DNA of 64,000 nt from Tenacibaculum sp. Bg11-29 (GTDB lineage: Bacteria; Bacteroidota; Bacteroidia; Flavobacteriales; Flavobacteriaceae). The position numbers were made by a program, and so were the translations under genes. The stretch covers positions 1,046,001 through 1,110,000 of the forward strand of contig NZ_PJBB01000003.1 in NCBI RefSeq assembly GCF_002836595.1, written 5' to 3'. The notes beneath the pieces are model-generated. The model made no database searches, was not told where the DNA came from, and saw nothing but the letters and a program-made list of their open reading frames with translations. Shown one piece after another: positions 1 through 9,055 of this stretch (within the stretch, counting starts at the first letter, position 1; each line of letters starts with the position of its first letter).

Positions 1-326
1 AAAATGCAGGTACTTCATTAAGCAATGCTATGGATATTGCTCGGGGAGGTAACTTTACAACAATTCCTAGTTCGTACCCGACAAGTGCTTGGTACAGTTA
101 TAACGATACTACTTGTACATACGATTGTCAAGCAACCGAGTATATATATTGGACAATGAGCTCGATATTAGGTGCGCAAACAAATAGATTAAATGAAATT
201 CAGCAAGAATGGAAATTAAATACTAAAGCTAAGATAGAAGCTACAGATAAAGCTATTTATAGTTTGCTAACAGATTCTAAATATAAGTTTCCAACAATTT
301 TACCAGATGGAACTTATAAAAGATAA
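1..326 (+). CDS. C-terminal part of an unrecognised protein (5' truncated by window edge)
   Basis: The reading frame is open from the first bases of the window (codons starting at position 3) to a TAA at 324-326, so this is the tail of a longer protein. The first in-frame ATG at 30 is therefore probably internal. About 107 residues are visible. They are rich in Thr, Ser and Tyr and include a short stretch with two close cysteines (TCTYDC), then a helical amphipathic segment and an aromatic-rich end (KYKFPTILPDG). Nothing identifies a family with certainty. The composition suggests an exported protein, which is inference. Two hairpins follow it and should end its transcript. Confidence 0.6.
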   Translation, partial: NAGTSLSNAMDIARGGNFTTIPSSYPTSAWYSYNDTTCTYDCQATEYIYWTMSSILGAQTNRLNEIQQEWKLNTKAKIEATDKAIYSLLTDSKYKFPTILPDGTYKR

Positions 327-380
327 TTCTCATACTTTTGGTAGGGCAATTATAAAATTACTTGTTTTAACTAAACAACG

Positions 381-425
381 AACTATATTTCATCACTGGA
401 GAAGAAATTGGAAATATAGTTTTTA
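381..425 (+). terminator. Hairpin terminator candidate downstream of the truncated first gene
   Basis: An 11-bp perfect stem (381-391 with 411-421) encloses a 19-nt loop and is followed by a short T run. It is the first of two hairpins in tandem. Confidence 0.5.
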
Positions 426-437
426 ACATTGTGCTAG

Positions 438-492
438 AAGCACATACTTCGGTAATTTCTTGAAAAAGTTATTACATGAGTATGTGCTTTTT
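438..492 (+). terminator. Second hairpin terminator with T tail
   Basis: An 11-bp stem (438-448 with 479-489) carries an inner stem (452-456 with 471-475) and ends in TTTTT. The ATG at 476 lies inside this hairpin. This is one reason to start the next gene at 521 instead. Confidence 0.6.
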
Positions 493-520
493 CATTTATT
501 ATAATTTAAACGAATTTAAA

Positions 521-1141
521 ATGAAAACAAAGATGAACACAATAGTAAAATTAATCGCATTATCTTTTATTATGGTCTTTACCAATTGTGGTAATAATGA
601 TACACCTATAGCTAAAAGCCAAAAAACTGCTTTTGGAATTTTTAAGATTACAAATGATAAAACTGTTGTCGAAATGAATGGAACTATTGGTAGTTCGTCA
701 TTAATAGATTTCAATAAATTATATGTTGCGTACCCAGCGGTTACTAAAATAAACATCAAACAATGTGATGGTTCAACTGACGATACCATTAACTTATTAG
801 TATCTAAAAGAGTGTACGATTTAAATATTGAGATTCACTTATTAGATAACGCTTCAATAGCTTCTGGAGGAGTTGATTTTTTCTTGGCAGGAAAAAAACG
901 AACTAGAGATAGCAGTACAAAAATAGGAGTGCATTCTTGGGCTGGAGATGGATCAACTGCGACAGATTTTCCTGTAGGGCACGCGAATCATTTACCATAC
1001 ATAAATTACTATAAATCTATTGGATTTACAGATGTAGATGCGAAAGCTTTTTATTACTTTACAATAAATGCGGCAGCAGCAAGCGATATACATTGGATGA
1101 CTGAAAAAGAAATCGCAACTTATAAAATGTTGAAATCGTAA
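521..1141 (+). CDS. Lipoprotein with a Clp protease/crotonase-like (COG3904-type) domain
   Basis: The start at 521 gives a clean lipoprotein signal peptide: a Lys-rich n-region, a hydrophobic core and a lipobox ending VFTNC near residue 24. The in-frame ATG at 476 would add 15 residues and sits in the preceding terminator. The mature part has an alternating beta/alpha pattern with IASGGVDFFLAG in the middle and IGVHSW soon after. This resembles periplasmic ClpP/crotonase-fold proteins, where a small-Gly motif holds the oxyanion site and a downstream His takes part in catalysis. A serine nucleophile in the usual place is not obvious (GGVD rather than a Ser-containing turn), so activity is uncertain. 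It stands alone between terminators. The fold assignment is by pattern recognition and the function is unknown. Confidence 0.65.
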   Translation: MKTKMNTIVKLIALSFIMVFTNCGNNDTPIAKSQKTAFGIFKITNDKTVVEMNGTIGSSSLIDFNKLYVAYPAVTKINIKQCDGSTDDTINLLVSKRVYDLNIEIHLLDNASIASGGVDFFLAGKKRTRDSSTKIGVHSWAGDGSTATDFPVGHANHLPYINYYKSIGFTDVDAKAFYYFTINAAAASDIHWMTEKEIATYKMLKS

Positions 1142-1161
1142 AAGGAATTGAAAAGCTTATA

Positions 1162-1196
1162 AAACCCTTTCACTTATTTTGAAAGGGTTTCTTTTT
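1162..1196 (+). terminator. Rho-independent terminator
   Basis: An 11-bp stem with core ACCCTTTCA/TGAAAGGGT (1162-1172 with 1180-1190) and a 7-nt loop is followed by CTTTTTAT. It separates the lipoprotein gene from glnS. Confidence 0.85.
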
Positions 1197-1224
1197 ATAT
1201 AGAAATCACTTCAACATTTTTGCG

Positions 1225-1232
1225 TAATTTTG
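1225..1232 (+). promoter_or_regulatory. Bacteroidota -7 box of glnS
   Basis: TAATTTTG matches TAnnTTTG and is followed by C, 20 nt before the ATG at 1253. No clear TTG -33 element is seen. The box lies downstream of an upstream in-frame TTG (1220), which argues against that TTG being used as the start codon. Confidence 0.65.
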
Positions 1233-1252
1233 CATTTCAATTTCAACAGAAG

Positions 1253-2941
1253 ATGTCAGAAGAAACAAAATCGCTTAATTTTTTAGAACAAATAATTGAA
1301 GAAGATTTGGCAAACGGAATGCCACAAGAAAATTTACGTTTTCGTTTTCCTCCAGAGCCTAACGGATATTTACATATCGGTCATACAAAAGCTATTGGAA
1401 TTAGCTTTGGTTTAGGGCAAAAATACAACGCTCCAGTAAACTTGCGTTTTGATGATACAAATCCTGCTAAAGAAGAGCAAGAATATGTAGATGCGATAAA
1501 AAAAGATGTTACTTGGTTGGGTTATAAATGGGAAAAAGAATTGTATTCGTCTGATTATTTTCAACAATTATATGACTGGGCTGTTTTATTAATAAAAGAT
1601 GGTAAAGCGTATGTAGATAGTCAATCTTCTGAAGAAATGCGTGCTCAAAAAGGAACACCAACGCAAGTAGGTATAAATAGCCCTTTTAGAAATAGATCTG
1701 TTGAAGAAAACTTAGATTTGTTTAGCCAAATGAAAGCTGATGAATTTGAGGAAGGAACTCATGTTTTACGTGCTAAAATAGATATGGAATCACCAAACAT
1801 GTTATTGCGTGATCCATTAATGTATCGTATCTTAAAGAAGACACATCACAGAACAGGAAACGACTGGGTTATTTATCCGATGTATGACTGGACGCATGGT
1901 GAAAGTGATTATTTAGAACAAATTTCACACTCTTTATGTTCATTAGAATTTAAACCTCACAGAGAATTATATAACTGGTTTCGTGATAATGTATTCGAAT
2001 ACAGTAGAGCAACATATCCGAATCCACCAAAACAACGCGAGTTTTCTCGTTTAAACTTAAGCTATACTATTATGAGTAAGCGTAAGTTGTTAACCTTGGT
2101 TGAAGAAGGAATTGTAAATGGATGGGATGATCCGAGAATGCCAACAATATCAGGATTAAGAAGACGTGGTTATACACCAGCTTCAATCCGTAATTTTATT
2201 GAAACAGTAGGAGTTTCTAAAAGAGAAAACATTATTGATGTTTCTTTATTGGAATTTAAGATTCGTGAAGATTTAAATAAAACTGCGAATAGAGTAATGG
2301 GAGTTTTAGATCCTGTTAAAGTAATTATTGATAATTATCCTGAAGATAGAGAAGAAATTCTTATTGCTGAAAATAATCCTGAAGACGAAAATTCTGGCAC
2401 AAGAATAGTTCCGTTTTCAAGAGAAATTTATATCGAACGTGAAGATTTTAGAGAAGAAGCAAATAAAAAATTCTTCCGTTTAAAATTAGGAAAAGAAGTT
2501 CGTTTAAAAAATGCTTACTTTATTACAGCAACGAGTTGTGAAAAAGACGAAAACGGAGAAATAACTGTAATTCATTGTACATACGATCCGTTAACAAAAT
2601 CGGGAAGCGATACAGAAGAGAGTAAGCGTAAAGTAAAAGGAACGTTGCATTGGGTTTCTGTAAAGCATGCTGTAAAAGCTGAAGTAAGAGCATATGACAG
2701 ATTGTTTTTAGATGAAGCACCAGATTCTCATAAAGACAAAGATTATATGGAATTTGTAAATCCAAATTCTTTAGAAAAAATTACTGCTTTTGTTGAACCA
2801 AGTTTACAAACAGCAAAAATTGGCGAGCAATTTCAGTTTCAACGTTTAGGGTATTTTAATGTTGATGATGACTCTACGTCAGAAAATCTTGTATTCAATA
2901 AAACAGTTGGATTAAGAGATAACTGGGCAAAAAAGAGCTAA
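1253..2941 (+). CDS. glnS: Glutamine--tRNA ligase
   Basis: A class I aminoacyl-tRNA synthetase that charges tRNA-Gln in the cytoplasm. The 562 residues match the usual GlnRS length. The nucleotide-binding signature PPEPNGYLHIGH has its HIGH at residues 41-44, and the second signature is MSKRK at 274-278. The catalytic domain is followed by the beta-barrel anticodon-binding region typical of GlnRS, for example YDPLTKSGSDTEESKRKVKG. The ATG at 1253 fits both the family N-terminus and the promoter; an in-frame TTG at 1220 lies upstream of the -7 box. The gene is monocistronic between two terminators. Two identical tRNA-Gln genes at 62936-63153 are its substrates. Confidence 0.97.
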   Translation: MSEETKSLNFLEQIIEEDLANGMPQENLRFRFPPEPNGYLHIGHTKAIGISFGLGQKYNAPVNLRFDDTNPAKEEQEYVDAIKKDVTWLGYKWEKELYSSDYFQQLYDWAVLLIKDGKAYVDSQSSEEMRAQKGTPTQVGINSPFRNRSVEENLDLFSQMKADEFEEGTHVLRAKIDMESPNMLLRDPLMYRILKKTHHRTGNDWVIYPMYDWTHGESDYLEQISHSLCSLEFKPHRELYNWFRDNVFEYSRATYPNPPKQREFSRLNLSYTIMSKRKLLTLVEEGIVNGWDDPRMPTISGLRRRGYTPASIRNFIETVGVSKRENIIDVSLLEFKIREDLNKTANRVMGVLDPVKVIIDNYPEDREEILIAENNPEDENSGTRIVPFSREIYIEREDFREEANKKFFRLKLGKEVRLKNAYFITATSCEKDENGEITVIHCTYDPLTKSGSDTEESKRKVKGTLHWVSVKHAVKAEVRAYDRLFLDEAPDSHKDKDYMEFVNPNSLEKITAFVEPSLQTAKIGEQFQFQRLGYFNVDDDSTSENLVFNKTVGLRDNWAKKS

Positions 2942-2968
2942 CTAAAAAAGAATTAAAACTTTAATTTT

Positions 2969-3008
2969 AACACCTCATAATTTTACAAATTATGAGGTGT
3001 TTTTTTAT
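2969..3008 (+). terminator. Rho-independent terminator of glnS
   Basis: A 14-bp perfect stem (2969-2982 with 2988-3001) with a 5-nt loop is followed by a run of T. Confidence 0.9.
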
Positions 3009-3168
3009 AACAAAAATCCATTTTTCATTTTCGATAGAATATGTATCTTTACTGATTAAGGAAAGCTATGATGAAAAAGTTTATCTAGCTGAAAATCAAT
3101 AATAAAAAATATTTTTTGATACTGGGATAATTCAGATTTAAAAAATATTTTAAAAAATATACTATTTT

Positions 3169-4854
3169 ATGAGTTGTAACAGTTGTTCAACTAGCAAAGA
3201 CGGGGTTCCTGGAGGATGCAAAAGCAATGGGAATTGTGCATCAGGTACCTGTGGAAGTGGAAATAAACTTGCCGTTTTTGATTGGTTATCGAATATGACT
3301 TTACCTACGGGTGAAGCACCATTTAATATTTTTGAAGTTCGATTTAAAAACGGACGAAAACATTTTTATAGAAACACCGAAAAGTTAACCATTTCTATGG
3401 GAGACGTAGTTGCTGTCGAAGGTTCTTCGGGGCATGATATAGGTATTGTTGCATTAGCAGGAGAACTTGTAAAAGTTCAAATGAAGAAACGAAAAGTAAC
3501 AGCAGACAGTGAAGATGTAAATAAAATTTACAGAAAAGCCACTCAAAAAGATATTGATATTTGGCATGCAGCCAGAGATAAAGAACAAGAAACTCAACGA
3601 AAAGGAAGAGAAATTATTAGTCGATTAGAACTAAAAATGAAACTTTCTGATGTCGAGTATCAAGGAGATGGTACAAAAGCTACTTTTTATTATACAGCCG
3701 ATGAACGCGTAGATTTTCGTCAGTTAATTAGAGATTTAGCTGGAACTTTTTCTATTCGTGTAGAGATGAAACAAGTAGGTATGCGACAAGAAGCAGCTCG
3801 TTTAGGAGGTGTTGGTTCATGCGGTAGAGAACTGTGTTGTTCTACTTGGTTAACAGATTTTAGAAAAGTAAATACTGCAGCGGCACGTTATCAGCAGTTA
3901 TCATTAAATCCTCTAAAACTAGCAGGACAATGTGGTAAATTAAAATGTTGTTTAAATTTTGAACTAGATACTTATTTAGATGCACTACAAAGTTTTCCTA
4001 AACAAGATAAAATACTTAAAACAGAAAAAGGAGATGCTGTTTTTGTGAAAATGGACATCTTTAAAAAGATACTTTGGTATACTTATAAAGAAGAAAGTTT
4101 TAAGTGGTTTCGTATATCATTAGAGCAAGTTCAAGAAATTATTGAATTGAATAAAAACAACGAATTAGCTTTACCGTTAGATGAATATGAACTAGAATTA
4201 GAAGTAACACTAGAACCAGTAGTTGACTTTGAAAACGTTGTAGGTCAAGATAGTTTAACTCGTTTTGATGCACCAAAAAAATCACGCAATAATGATAGAA
4301 GAAAATCTAGAAAACCAGTAAATAAAAAAGAAGAAAATAAATCTTCAGAAGCAAAACCAAATAGAAAACCTCAAAGAAAGCCAGTTGATAAAAAAGAGGG
4401 CTCTAAAACTGTTGTTAGAAAGCCTCAAAGAAAACCGGTAAATGAAAAAGAAGGAAGTCAATCTTCAGAAGCGAAACCAATTAGAAAGCCTCAAAGAAAG
4501 CCAGTAAATAAAAAAGAAGGAGGTCTGTCTTCAGAAGCGAAACCAGTTAGAAAGCCTCAAAGAAAGCCAGTAAATAAAAAAGAAGGAAATCAACCTTCAG
4601 AAGCGAAACCAGTTAGAAAGCCTCAGAATAAAGAGATAAATAAAACCCCTGAGACTAAAACCGTTGAGAATAGGAAGCTAAAACCTAGACCGAACCCTAG
4701 AGTAAATAAGGCTAAACCTCAAAAAGAAGTAAAAGAGAACAATGCACAGTCTCAAGATAAACAAACAAGTAGCCCCAAAAAAAAGAATAACAATCAACGA
4801 AGAAAAAAACCGAATACAGATAACTCCAAGGATACAAAAAATGAGAAGGAATAG
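3169..4854 (+). CDS. ricT: PSP1-domain protein, RicT/YaaT family, with a Lys/Pro-rich repeat tail
   Basis: The N-terminal half is the PSP1 domain of RicT (B. subtilis YaaT). In the RicAFT complex this family helps coordinate Fe-S clusters and affects RNA processing and differentiation. Visible evidence is an N-terminal Cys cluster (C3, C6, C17, C23, C28) and two conserved Cys groups, GSCGRELCC (C218, C223, C224) and GQCGKLKCC (C255, C260, C261). From about residue 365 to 561 the protein becomes a low-complexity Lys/Pro/Glu tail containing about five copies of a 22-residue repeat. Such basic tails suggest nucleic-acid or ribosome contact, which is inference. The last 14 bases overlap gldH, so translation of the two is probably coupled. 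RicA and RicF partners are not visible nearby. Confidence 0.85.
   Translation: MSCNSCSTSKDGVPGGCKSNGNCASGTCGSGNKLAVFDWLSNMTLPTGEAPFNIFEVRFKNGRKHFYRNTEKLTISMGDVVAVEGSSGHDIGIVALAGELVKVQMKKRKVTADSEDVNKIYRKATQKDIDIWHAARDKEQETQRKGREIISRLELKMKLSDVEYQGDGTKATFYYTADERVDFRQLIRDLAGTFSIRVEMKQVGMRQEAARLGGVGSCGRELCCSTWLTDFRKVNTAAARYQQLSLNPLKLAGQCGKLKCCLNFELDTYLDALQSFPKQDKILKTEKGDAVFVKMDIFKKILWYTYKEESFKWFRISLEQVQEIIELNKNNELALPLDEYELELEVTLEPVVDFENVVGQDSLTRFDAPKKSRNNDRRKSRKPVNKKEENKSSEAKPNRKPQRKPVDKKEGSKTVVRKPQRKPVNEKEGSQSSEAKPIRKPQRKPVNKKEGGLSSEAKPVRKPQRKPVNKKEGNQPSEAKPVRKPQNKEINKTPETKTVENRKLKPRPNPRVNKAKPQKEVKENNAQSQDKQTSSPKKKNNNQRRKKPNTDNSKDTKNEKE
4309..4626 (+). repeat. In-gene 66-bp tandem repeat (22-residue units) in ricT
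   Basis: About five head-to-tail units of 66 bp encode variants of RKPQRKPVNKKEG followed by a SSEAKP-type linker. The third to fifth units are nearly identical at DNA level (for example from 4484 and from 4550). This indicates recent expansion by slippage or unequal recombination. One earlier unit is shortened and diverged. Confidence 0.9.
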
Positions 4855-5332
4855 TATATTTATGTTTTTTTTAACTGTTTTTGTGATTACTTCATGCGAT
4901 TCTGGTAGAATATATGATGAATATATTGCGTTACCTAAAAGCTCATGGAATAAGAACAATACAGTTACATTTACTTTTCCAATAAAAGATTCTATAAAAA
5001 AGAAAAACCTTTTTATAAATCTTAGAAATAATAAAAATTATAATTATAGTAATTTGTTTTTAATAACTCAAATGAATTTTCCAGACGGTCAAACTATTGT
5101 TGATACCTTAGAGTATAACATGACTGATGTTACAGGTAAGTTTTTGGGGAAAGGAATTACTGATGTTAAAGAAAATAAGCTTTTTTATAAAGAAAATATA
5201 ACATTTCCGAAAAAAGGAAATTATACCTTAAAAATTCGACAGGCCATGAGGAAAAATGGTAGTGTGGACGGAATTGAAGAACTTGAAGGTATTTCTCATG
5301 TAGGATTTAGAATTGAAAAAATACAAAAATGA
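4841..5332 (+). CDS. gldH: Gliding motility lipoprotein GldH
   Basis: GldH is an outer-membrane-system lipoprotein required for gliding in Flavobacterium. The start at 4841 gives MRRNSIFMFFLTVFVITSC, a lipoprotein signal ending at Cys19, and then DSGRIYDEY followed by Leu-Pro and Trp residues as in the family. The 163 residues match the family length. A longer frame opens at 4742, but that extension lies wholly inside ricT and has no signal peptide. The gene overlaps ricT by 14 nt, and its stop overlaps the start of the penicillin-binding protein in an ATGA arrangement, so the three are co-translated. With sprE elsewhere in this window, it points to a gliding-type envelope, though motility itself is not proved. 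Confidence 0.9.
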   Translation: MRRNSIFMFFLTVFVITSCDSGRIYDEYIALPKSSWNKNNTVTFTFPIKDSIKKKNLFINLRNNKNYNYSNLFLITQMNFPDGQTIVDTLEYNMTDVTGKFLGKGITDVKENKLFYKENITFPKKGNYTLKIRQAMRKNGSVDGIEELEGISHVGFRIEKIQK

Positions 5333-7605
5333 CAAAGAAAAAGATAAACGATTTTAGTAAATATATCAAATGGTTTTGGAGCATTATTTTAGGAGGTTTT
5401 TCTCTTATCTGCTTATTGTTTTTATTAGCCTCTTGGGGAATATTTGGAGAATTACCTTCTTTTGAAGAATTGGAAAACCCTAAAAGTGATTTGGCTACGG
5501 AAGTTATTTCATCTGACGGAAAAACATTAGGTAAGTATTACGTAAAATCCAATAGAACACCAATTCAATATAAAGATTTACCTAAAAACTTAATAAAAGC
5601 CTTAGTTGCTACAGAAGATGAACGTTTTTATGAGCATTCAGGTATCGATTTTAGAGGTTTGGCGAGAGCAGTTTCAAAATTAGGAACAGAAGGAGGTGCG
5701 AGTACAATTACACAACAATTAGCAAAAAATTTATTTAATAAAGGAGGTGCAAGTAATAAAATTAAAAGACTTACTCAAAAATTAAAAGAATGGGTAGTTG
5801 CAGTGAAATTAGAGCGTCAATATACTAAAGAAGAAATAGCAACGATGTATTTAAATACACAAGGTTTTCTTTTTAATGCAACAGGTATTCGTTCTGCCGC
5901 ACGTATTTACTTTGGTAAAGAGCCTAAAGATTTAGATATGCAAGAATCGGCTATTTTAGTAGCGATGTTAAAAAATCCGAGACAATATAACCCTTATAGA
6001 GAGCGATCTAAAAAGAAATCATTACAGCGTAGAAATGTGGTGTTTGCTCAAATGGCAAAAAACGATATTATAACACAAAAAGAAAAAGATTCGTTACAAA
6101 AACTACCTTTAAAAATTAGCTTTACACCAGAGAGTCATAGTGATGGATTAGCAACATACTTTAGAGAAAATTTAAAACAACGGTTAAAAAAATGGGCAAA
6201 AGAAAACCCAAAGGATAACGGAGAATTTTATAATATTTATAAAGATGGATTAAAAATACATGTTACTATTGATTCTCGTATGCAAAGGTATGCAGAAGAA
6301 GCAAGTAGAGAACATATGGCAAATCTTCAATCTTTTTTCTTTAAAGAACAAAAGAGAAATAAAAATGCTCCTTTTTATAACATAAATAAAAGATCAATTA
6401 CTGGAATTATGAAACGTGGAAAACGAAATTCGGATCGTTACAAACGTTTAAAATCGGCAGGGAAAAGTGAAGAAGAAATTGAAAAATCGTTTAATACAGA
6501 TATAGATATGCGTGTTTTTTCTTGGAAAGGAGAAATAGATACCGTTATGACACCTTATGATTCTATACGTTATTATAAACACTTTTTACGATCAGGATTA
6601 GTTTCTATAGAGCCTCAAACAGGTCATATTAAAGCTTGGGTAGGAGGTATTAGTCATAAATATTTTAAATACGATGCGGTAGAACAGCAAAAACGTCAAG
6701 TAGGATCTACATTTAAACCTTTTGTATATGCAACGGCAATTAACCAGTTAAAAATGTCACCTTGTGATAAATTGCCGAATGTTTTGTATACAATTCCGAA
6801 AGAAAAATATGGAATGCCAAAAGATTGGACTCCTAAAAATGCAGATAATAAATACGGTAAAGAGTTAACCTTAAAAGCAGCATTAGCAAACTCTGTTAAT
6901 GTAATAACTGCACAATTAATAGATAAAGTATCACCAATAAATGTGGCACGTTTAGCTAGATCTGCGGGAATAAAATCAACAATTGAAGCAAACCCATCTA
7001 TTGCCTTAGGTGCAGTCGATTTATCATTAATAGAAATGGTAAGTGCCTATTCAACTTTTGCAAATAAAGGTTTACGCGTTAGTCCGATGATGATTACTCG
7101 AATAGAAGATAAAAACGGAACTGTTTTAGAAGAATTTGTACCTGAAACTAAAGAGGTTTTAAGTGAGGAATCTGCTTATGTAGTATTAGATTTGTTAAAA
7201 GGAGTAACAACTGGTGGTTCTGGTGTGCGTTTACGTACACAATGGAAAAAAGCAGATTATATTACAGGTCACCCCTATAAATTTACAAACCCTATTGCAG
7301 GAAAAACAGGAACAACACAAAATCAATCAGACGGTTGGTTTATGGGAATTGTACCTAATTTAGCAACAGGAGTTTGGACAGGTGGTGAAGACAGAGCAAC
7401 ACACTTTGCAGGAATTGGTAAAGGGCAAGGAGCATCAATGTCATTACCAACATGGGCATTGTTTATGCAAAAATGTTATGCTGATGAAAGCTTAAATATA
7501 AGTAAGAAAGATTTTGAAAAACCTTCAGGAAAACTTTCTATAAAAATTAACTGTAACGAAGTTGAAAAAACTGAAGATGGTGGAGAAGGAGATACAGATT
7601 TTTAA
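5329..7605 (+). CDS. Penicillin-binding protein 1A (bifunctional transglycosylase/transpeptidase)
   Basis: A class A PBP that polymerises lipid II and cross-links peptidoglycan in the periplasm. A single N-terminal membrane anchor spans about residues 15-40. The glycosyltransferase domain carries [15 protein letters not shown] with catalytic Glu96. The transpeptidase domain has STFK with nucleophile Ser460, then SVN, and KTGTT at 659-663. The 758 residues are normal for the class. A basic, poorly conserved insert lies between the domains at about residues 340-400. The start codon overlaps the gldH stop. The acidic C-terminus ([13 protein letters not shown]) is unremarkable. Which of mrcA or pbpC it corresponds to cannot be decided from the sequence. 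Confidence 0.93.
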   Translation: MTKKKINDFSKYIKWFWSIILGGFSLICLLFLLASWGIFGELPSFEELENPKSDLATEVISSDGKTLGKYYVKSNRTPIQYKDLPKNLIKALVATEDERFYEHSGIDFRGLARAVSKLGTEGGASTITQQLAKNLFNKGGASNKIKRLTQKLKEWVVAVKLERQYTKEEIATMYLNTQGFLFNATGIRSAARIYFGKEPKDLDMQESAILVAMLKNPRQYNPYRERSKKKSLQRRNVVFAQMAKNDIITQKEKDSLQKLPLKISFTPESHSDGLATYFRENLKQRLKKWAKENPKDNGEFYNIYKDGLKIHVTIDSRMQRYAEEASREHMANLQSFFFKEQKRNKNAPFYNINKRSITGIMKRGKRNSDRYKRLKSAGKSEEEIEKSFNTDIDMRVFSWKGEIDTVMTPYDSIRYYKHFLRSGLVSIEPQTGHIKAWVGGISHKYFKYDAVEQQKRQVGSTFKPFVYATAINQLKMSPCDKLPNVLYTIPKEKYGMPKDWTPKNADNKYGKELTLKAALANSVNVITAQLIDKVSPINVARLARSAGIKSTIEANPSIALGAVDLSLIEMVSAYSTFANKGLRVSPMMITRIEDKNGTVLEEFVPETKEVLSEESAYVVLDLLKGVTTGGSGVRLRTQWKKADYITGHPYKFTNPIAGKTGTTQNQSDGWFMGIVPNLATGVWTGGEDRATHFAGIGKGQGASMSLPTWALFMQKCYADESLNISKKDFEKPSGKLSIKINCNEVEKTEDGGEGDTDF

Positions 7606-7631
7606 GTAATTTTTTTAAACAAACAACGATA

Positions 7632-8333
7632 ATGATAAATAAAAAAGTAAATAACGTACAGGAAGCAGTTGCTGGTGTAAAAGACGGCATGACTTTGATG
7701 TTAGGTGGTTTCGGTTTGTGTGGAATACCAGAAAATGCTATTGCAGAATTAGTAAAAATAGAAGTAAAGGAAGTTACTTGTATTTCTAATAATGCTGGAG
7801 TAGATGATTTTGGTTTAGGTTTATTATTACAAAATCGTCAAATTAAAAAAATGATTTCTTCTTATGTTGGAGAGAATGATGAATTTGAGCGTCAAATGCT
7901 TTCTGGAGAATTAGAGGTAGAATTAACACCACAAGGTACCTTAGCTGAAAAGTGTAGAGCAGCACAAGCGGGTTTTCCAGCATTTTATACACCAGCCGGT
8001 TACGGGACAGAAGTTGCAGAAGGAAAAGAAACACGTGAGTTTGATGGGAAAATGTATGTGTTAGAATCAGCTTTTAAAGCAGACTATTCATTTGTAAAAG
8101 CATGGAAAGGAGATACTGCAGGAAATTTAATATTTAAAGGAACTGCACGTAATTTTAATCCAAATATGTGTGGTGCAGCAACGATTACAGTTGCAGAAGT
8201 TGAAGAATTAGTTCCAGCAGGAACATTAGATCCGAATCAAATACATATTCCAGGTATTTTTGTTCAACGTATTTTTCAAGGAGATAAATATGAGAAGAGA
8301 ATAGAGCAACGAACTGTAACAGCTAAATCGTAA
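7632..8333 (+). CDS. scoA: Succinyl-CoA:3-ketoacid CoA-transferase subunit A
   Basis: The alpha subunit of a type I CoA-transferase that moves CoA between succinyl-CoA and acetoacetate. The CoA-binding Gly-rich segment [13 protein letters not shown] lies near residue 22, followed by the family features [10 protein letters not shown] and [12 protein letters not shown]. The 233 residues are normal. It begins 26 nt after the penicillin-binding protein and is separated from subunit B by 5 nt, so A and B form an operon. The pair probably serves ketone-body, leucine or fatty-acid breakdown. No thiolase or HMG-CoA lyase gene is nearby. Confidence 0.93.
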   Translation: MINKKVNNVQEAVAGVKDGMTLMLGGFGLCGIPENAIAELVKIEVKEVTCISNNAGVDDFGLGLLLQNRQIKKMISSYVGENDEFERQMLSGELEVELTPQGTLAEKCRAAQAGFPAFYTPAGYGTEVAEGKETREFDGKMYVLESAFKADYSFVKAWKGDTAGNLIFKGTARNFNPNMCGAATITVAEVEELVPAGTLDPNQIHIPGIFVQRIFQGDKYEKRIEQRTVTAKS

Positions 8334-8338
8334 TCAAA

Positions 8339-8995
8339 ATGGCATTAACAAAACAACAAATAGCACAGAGAATTGCTAAAGAATTACAAGATAGATGGTA
8401 CGTTAACTTGGGAATTGGAATTCCTACGTTAGTAGCAAATTATATACCTGAAGGAATTGAAGTTGAATTTCAATCAGAAAACGGGTTGTTAGGTATGGGG
8501 CCATTTCCTGTAGAAGGAACTGAAGATGCTGATTTAATAAACGCAGGAAAACAAACAGTTACTGTTTTAGATGGAGGATCTATTTTTGATTCTGCTACAA
8601 GTTTTTCTATGATACGTGGTAAACACGTTCAATTAACAGTTTTAGGAGCAATGGAAGTTGCACAAAACGGTGATATTGCCAATTGGAAGATTCCAGGGAA
8701 AATGGTAAAAGGAATGGGAGGAGCAATGGATTTAGTGGCATCTGCCGACAATATTATTGTTGCAATGATGCATACGAATAAACGTGGTGAATCTAAAATA
8801 CTAAAAAAATGTTCTTTGCCATTAACAGGTGTTGGTTGTGTAACTAAAGTAGTTACTAATTTAGCTGTGTTAGAAGTAAAAGATAGTGCTTTTCATTTAT
8901 TAGAAAGAGCTCCAGGAGTTTCTGTTGAAGAGATTCAATCAGCAACCGAAGGAACTTTAATTGTAAATGGAGAGATTCCTGAAATGAACATTTAA
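8339..8995 (+). CDS. scoB: Succinyl-CoA:3-ketoacid CoA-transferase subunit B
   Basis: The beta subunit of the type I CoA-transferase. The conserved SENG motif supplies the catalytic glutamate, Glu47, which forms the glutamyl-CoA thioester. The following LLGMGPFP and the ADNIIVAMMHTNKRG segment are typical. The 218 residues are the normal size. It is translated directly after subunit A and acts with it as a heteromer in the cytoplasm. No clear terminator is seen in the 60 nt before the next gene. Confidence 0.93.
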   Translation: MALTKQQIAQRIAKELQDRWYVNLGIGIPTLVANYIPEGIEVEFQSENGLLGMGPFPVEGTEDADLINAGKQTVTVLDGGSIFDSATSFSMIRGKHVQLTVLGAMEVAQNGDIANWKIPGKMVKGMGGAMDLVASADNIIVAMMHTNKRGESKILKKCSLPLTGVGCVTKVVTNLAVLEVKDSAFHLLERAPGVSVEEIQSATEGTLIVNGEIPEMNI

Positions 8996-9055
8996 GATAT
9001 TTTTTTTAAAAAATATATCACGCGTTAGTATTTCTAATATCATTTTTTATATTAA

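Noticed and set aside
476..520. Longer N-terminus for the first complete lipoprotein gene
   Set aside because: The ATG lies in a terminator hairpin and the extension destroys the lipoprotein signal peptide.
4309..4626. CRISPR-like array
   Set aside because: The repeats are contiguous 66-bp coding units in frame within ricT, without unique spacers.
4742..4840. Upstream extension of gldH
   Set aside because: It lies entirely inside ricT, is Lys/Arg-rich and would bury the lipobox.
7632..8995. scoAB as part of the PBP/peptidoglycan unit with a functional link
   Set aside because: The 26-nt spacing suggests shared transcription at most; no biochemical connection is visible.
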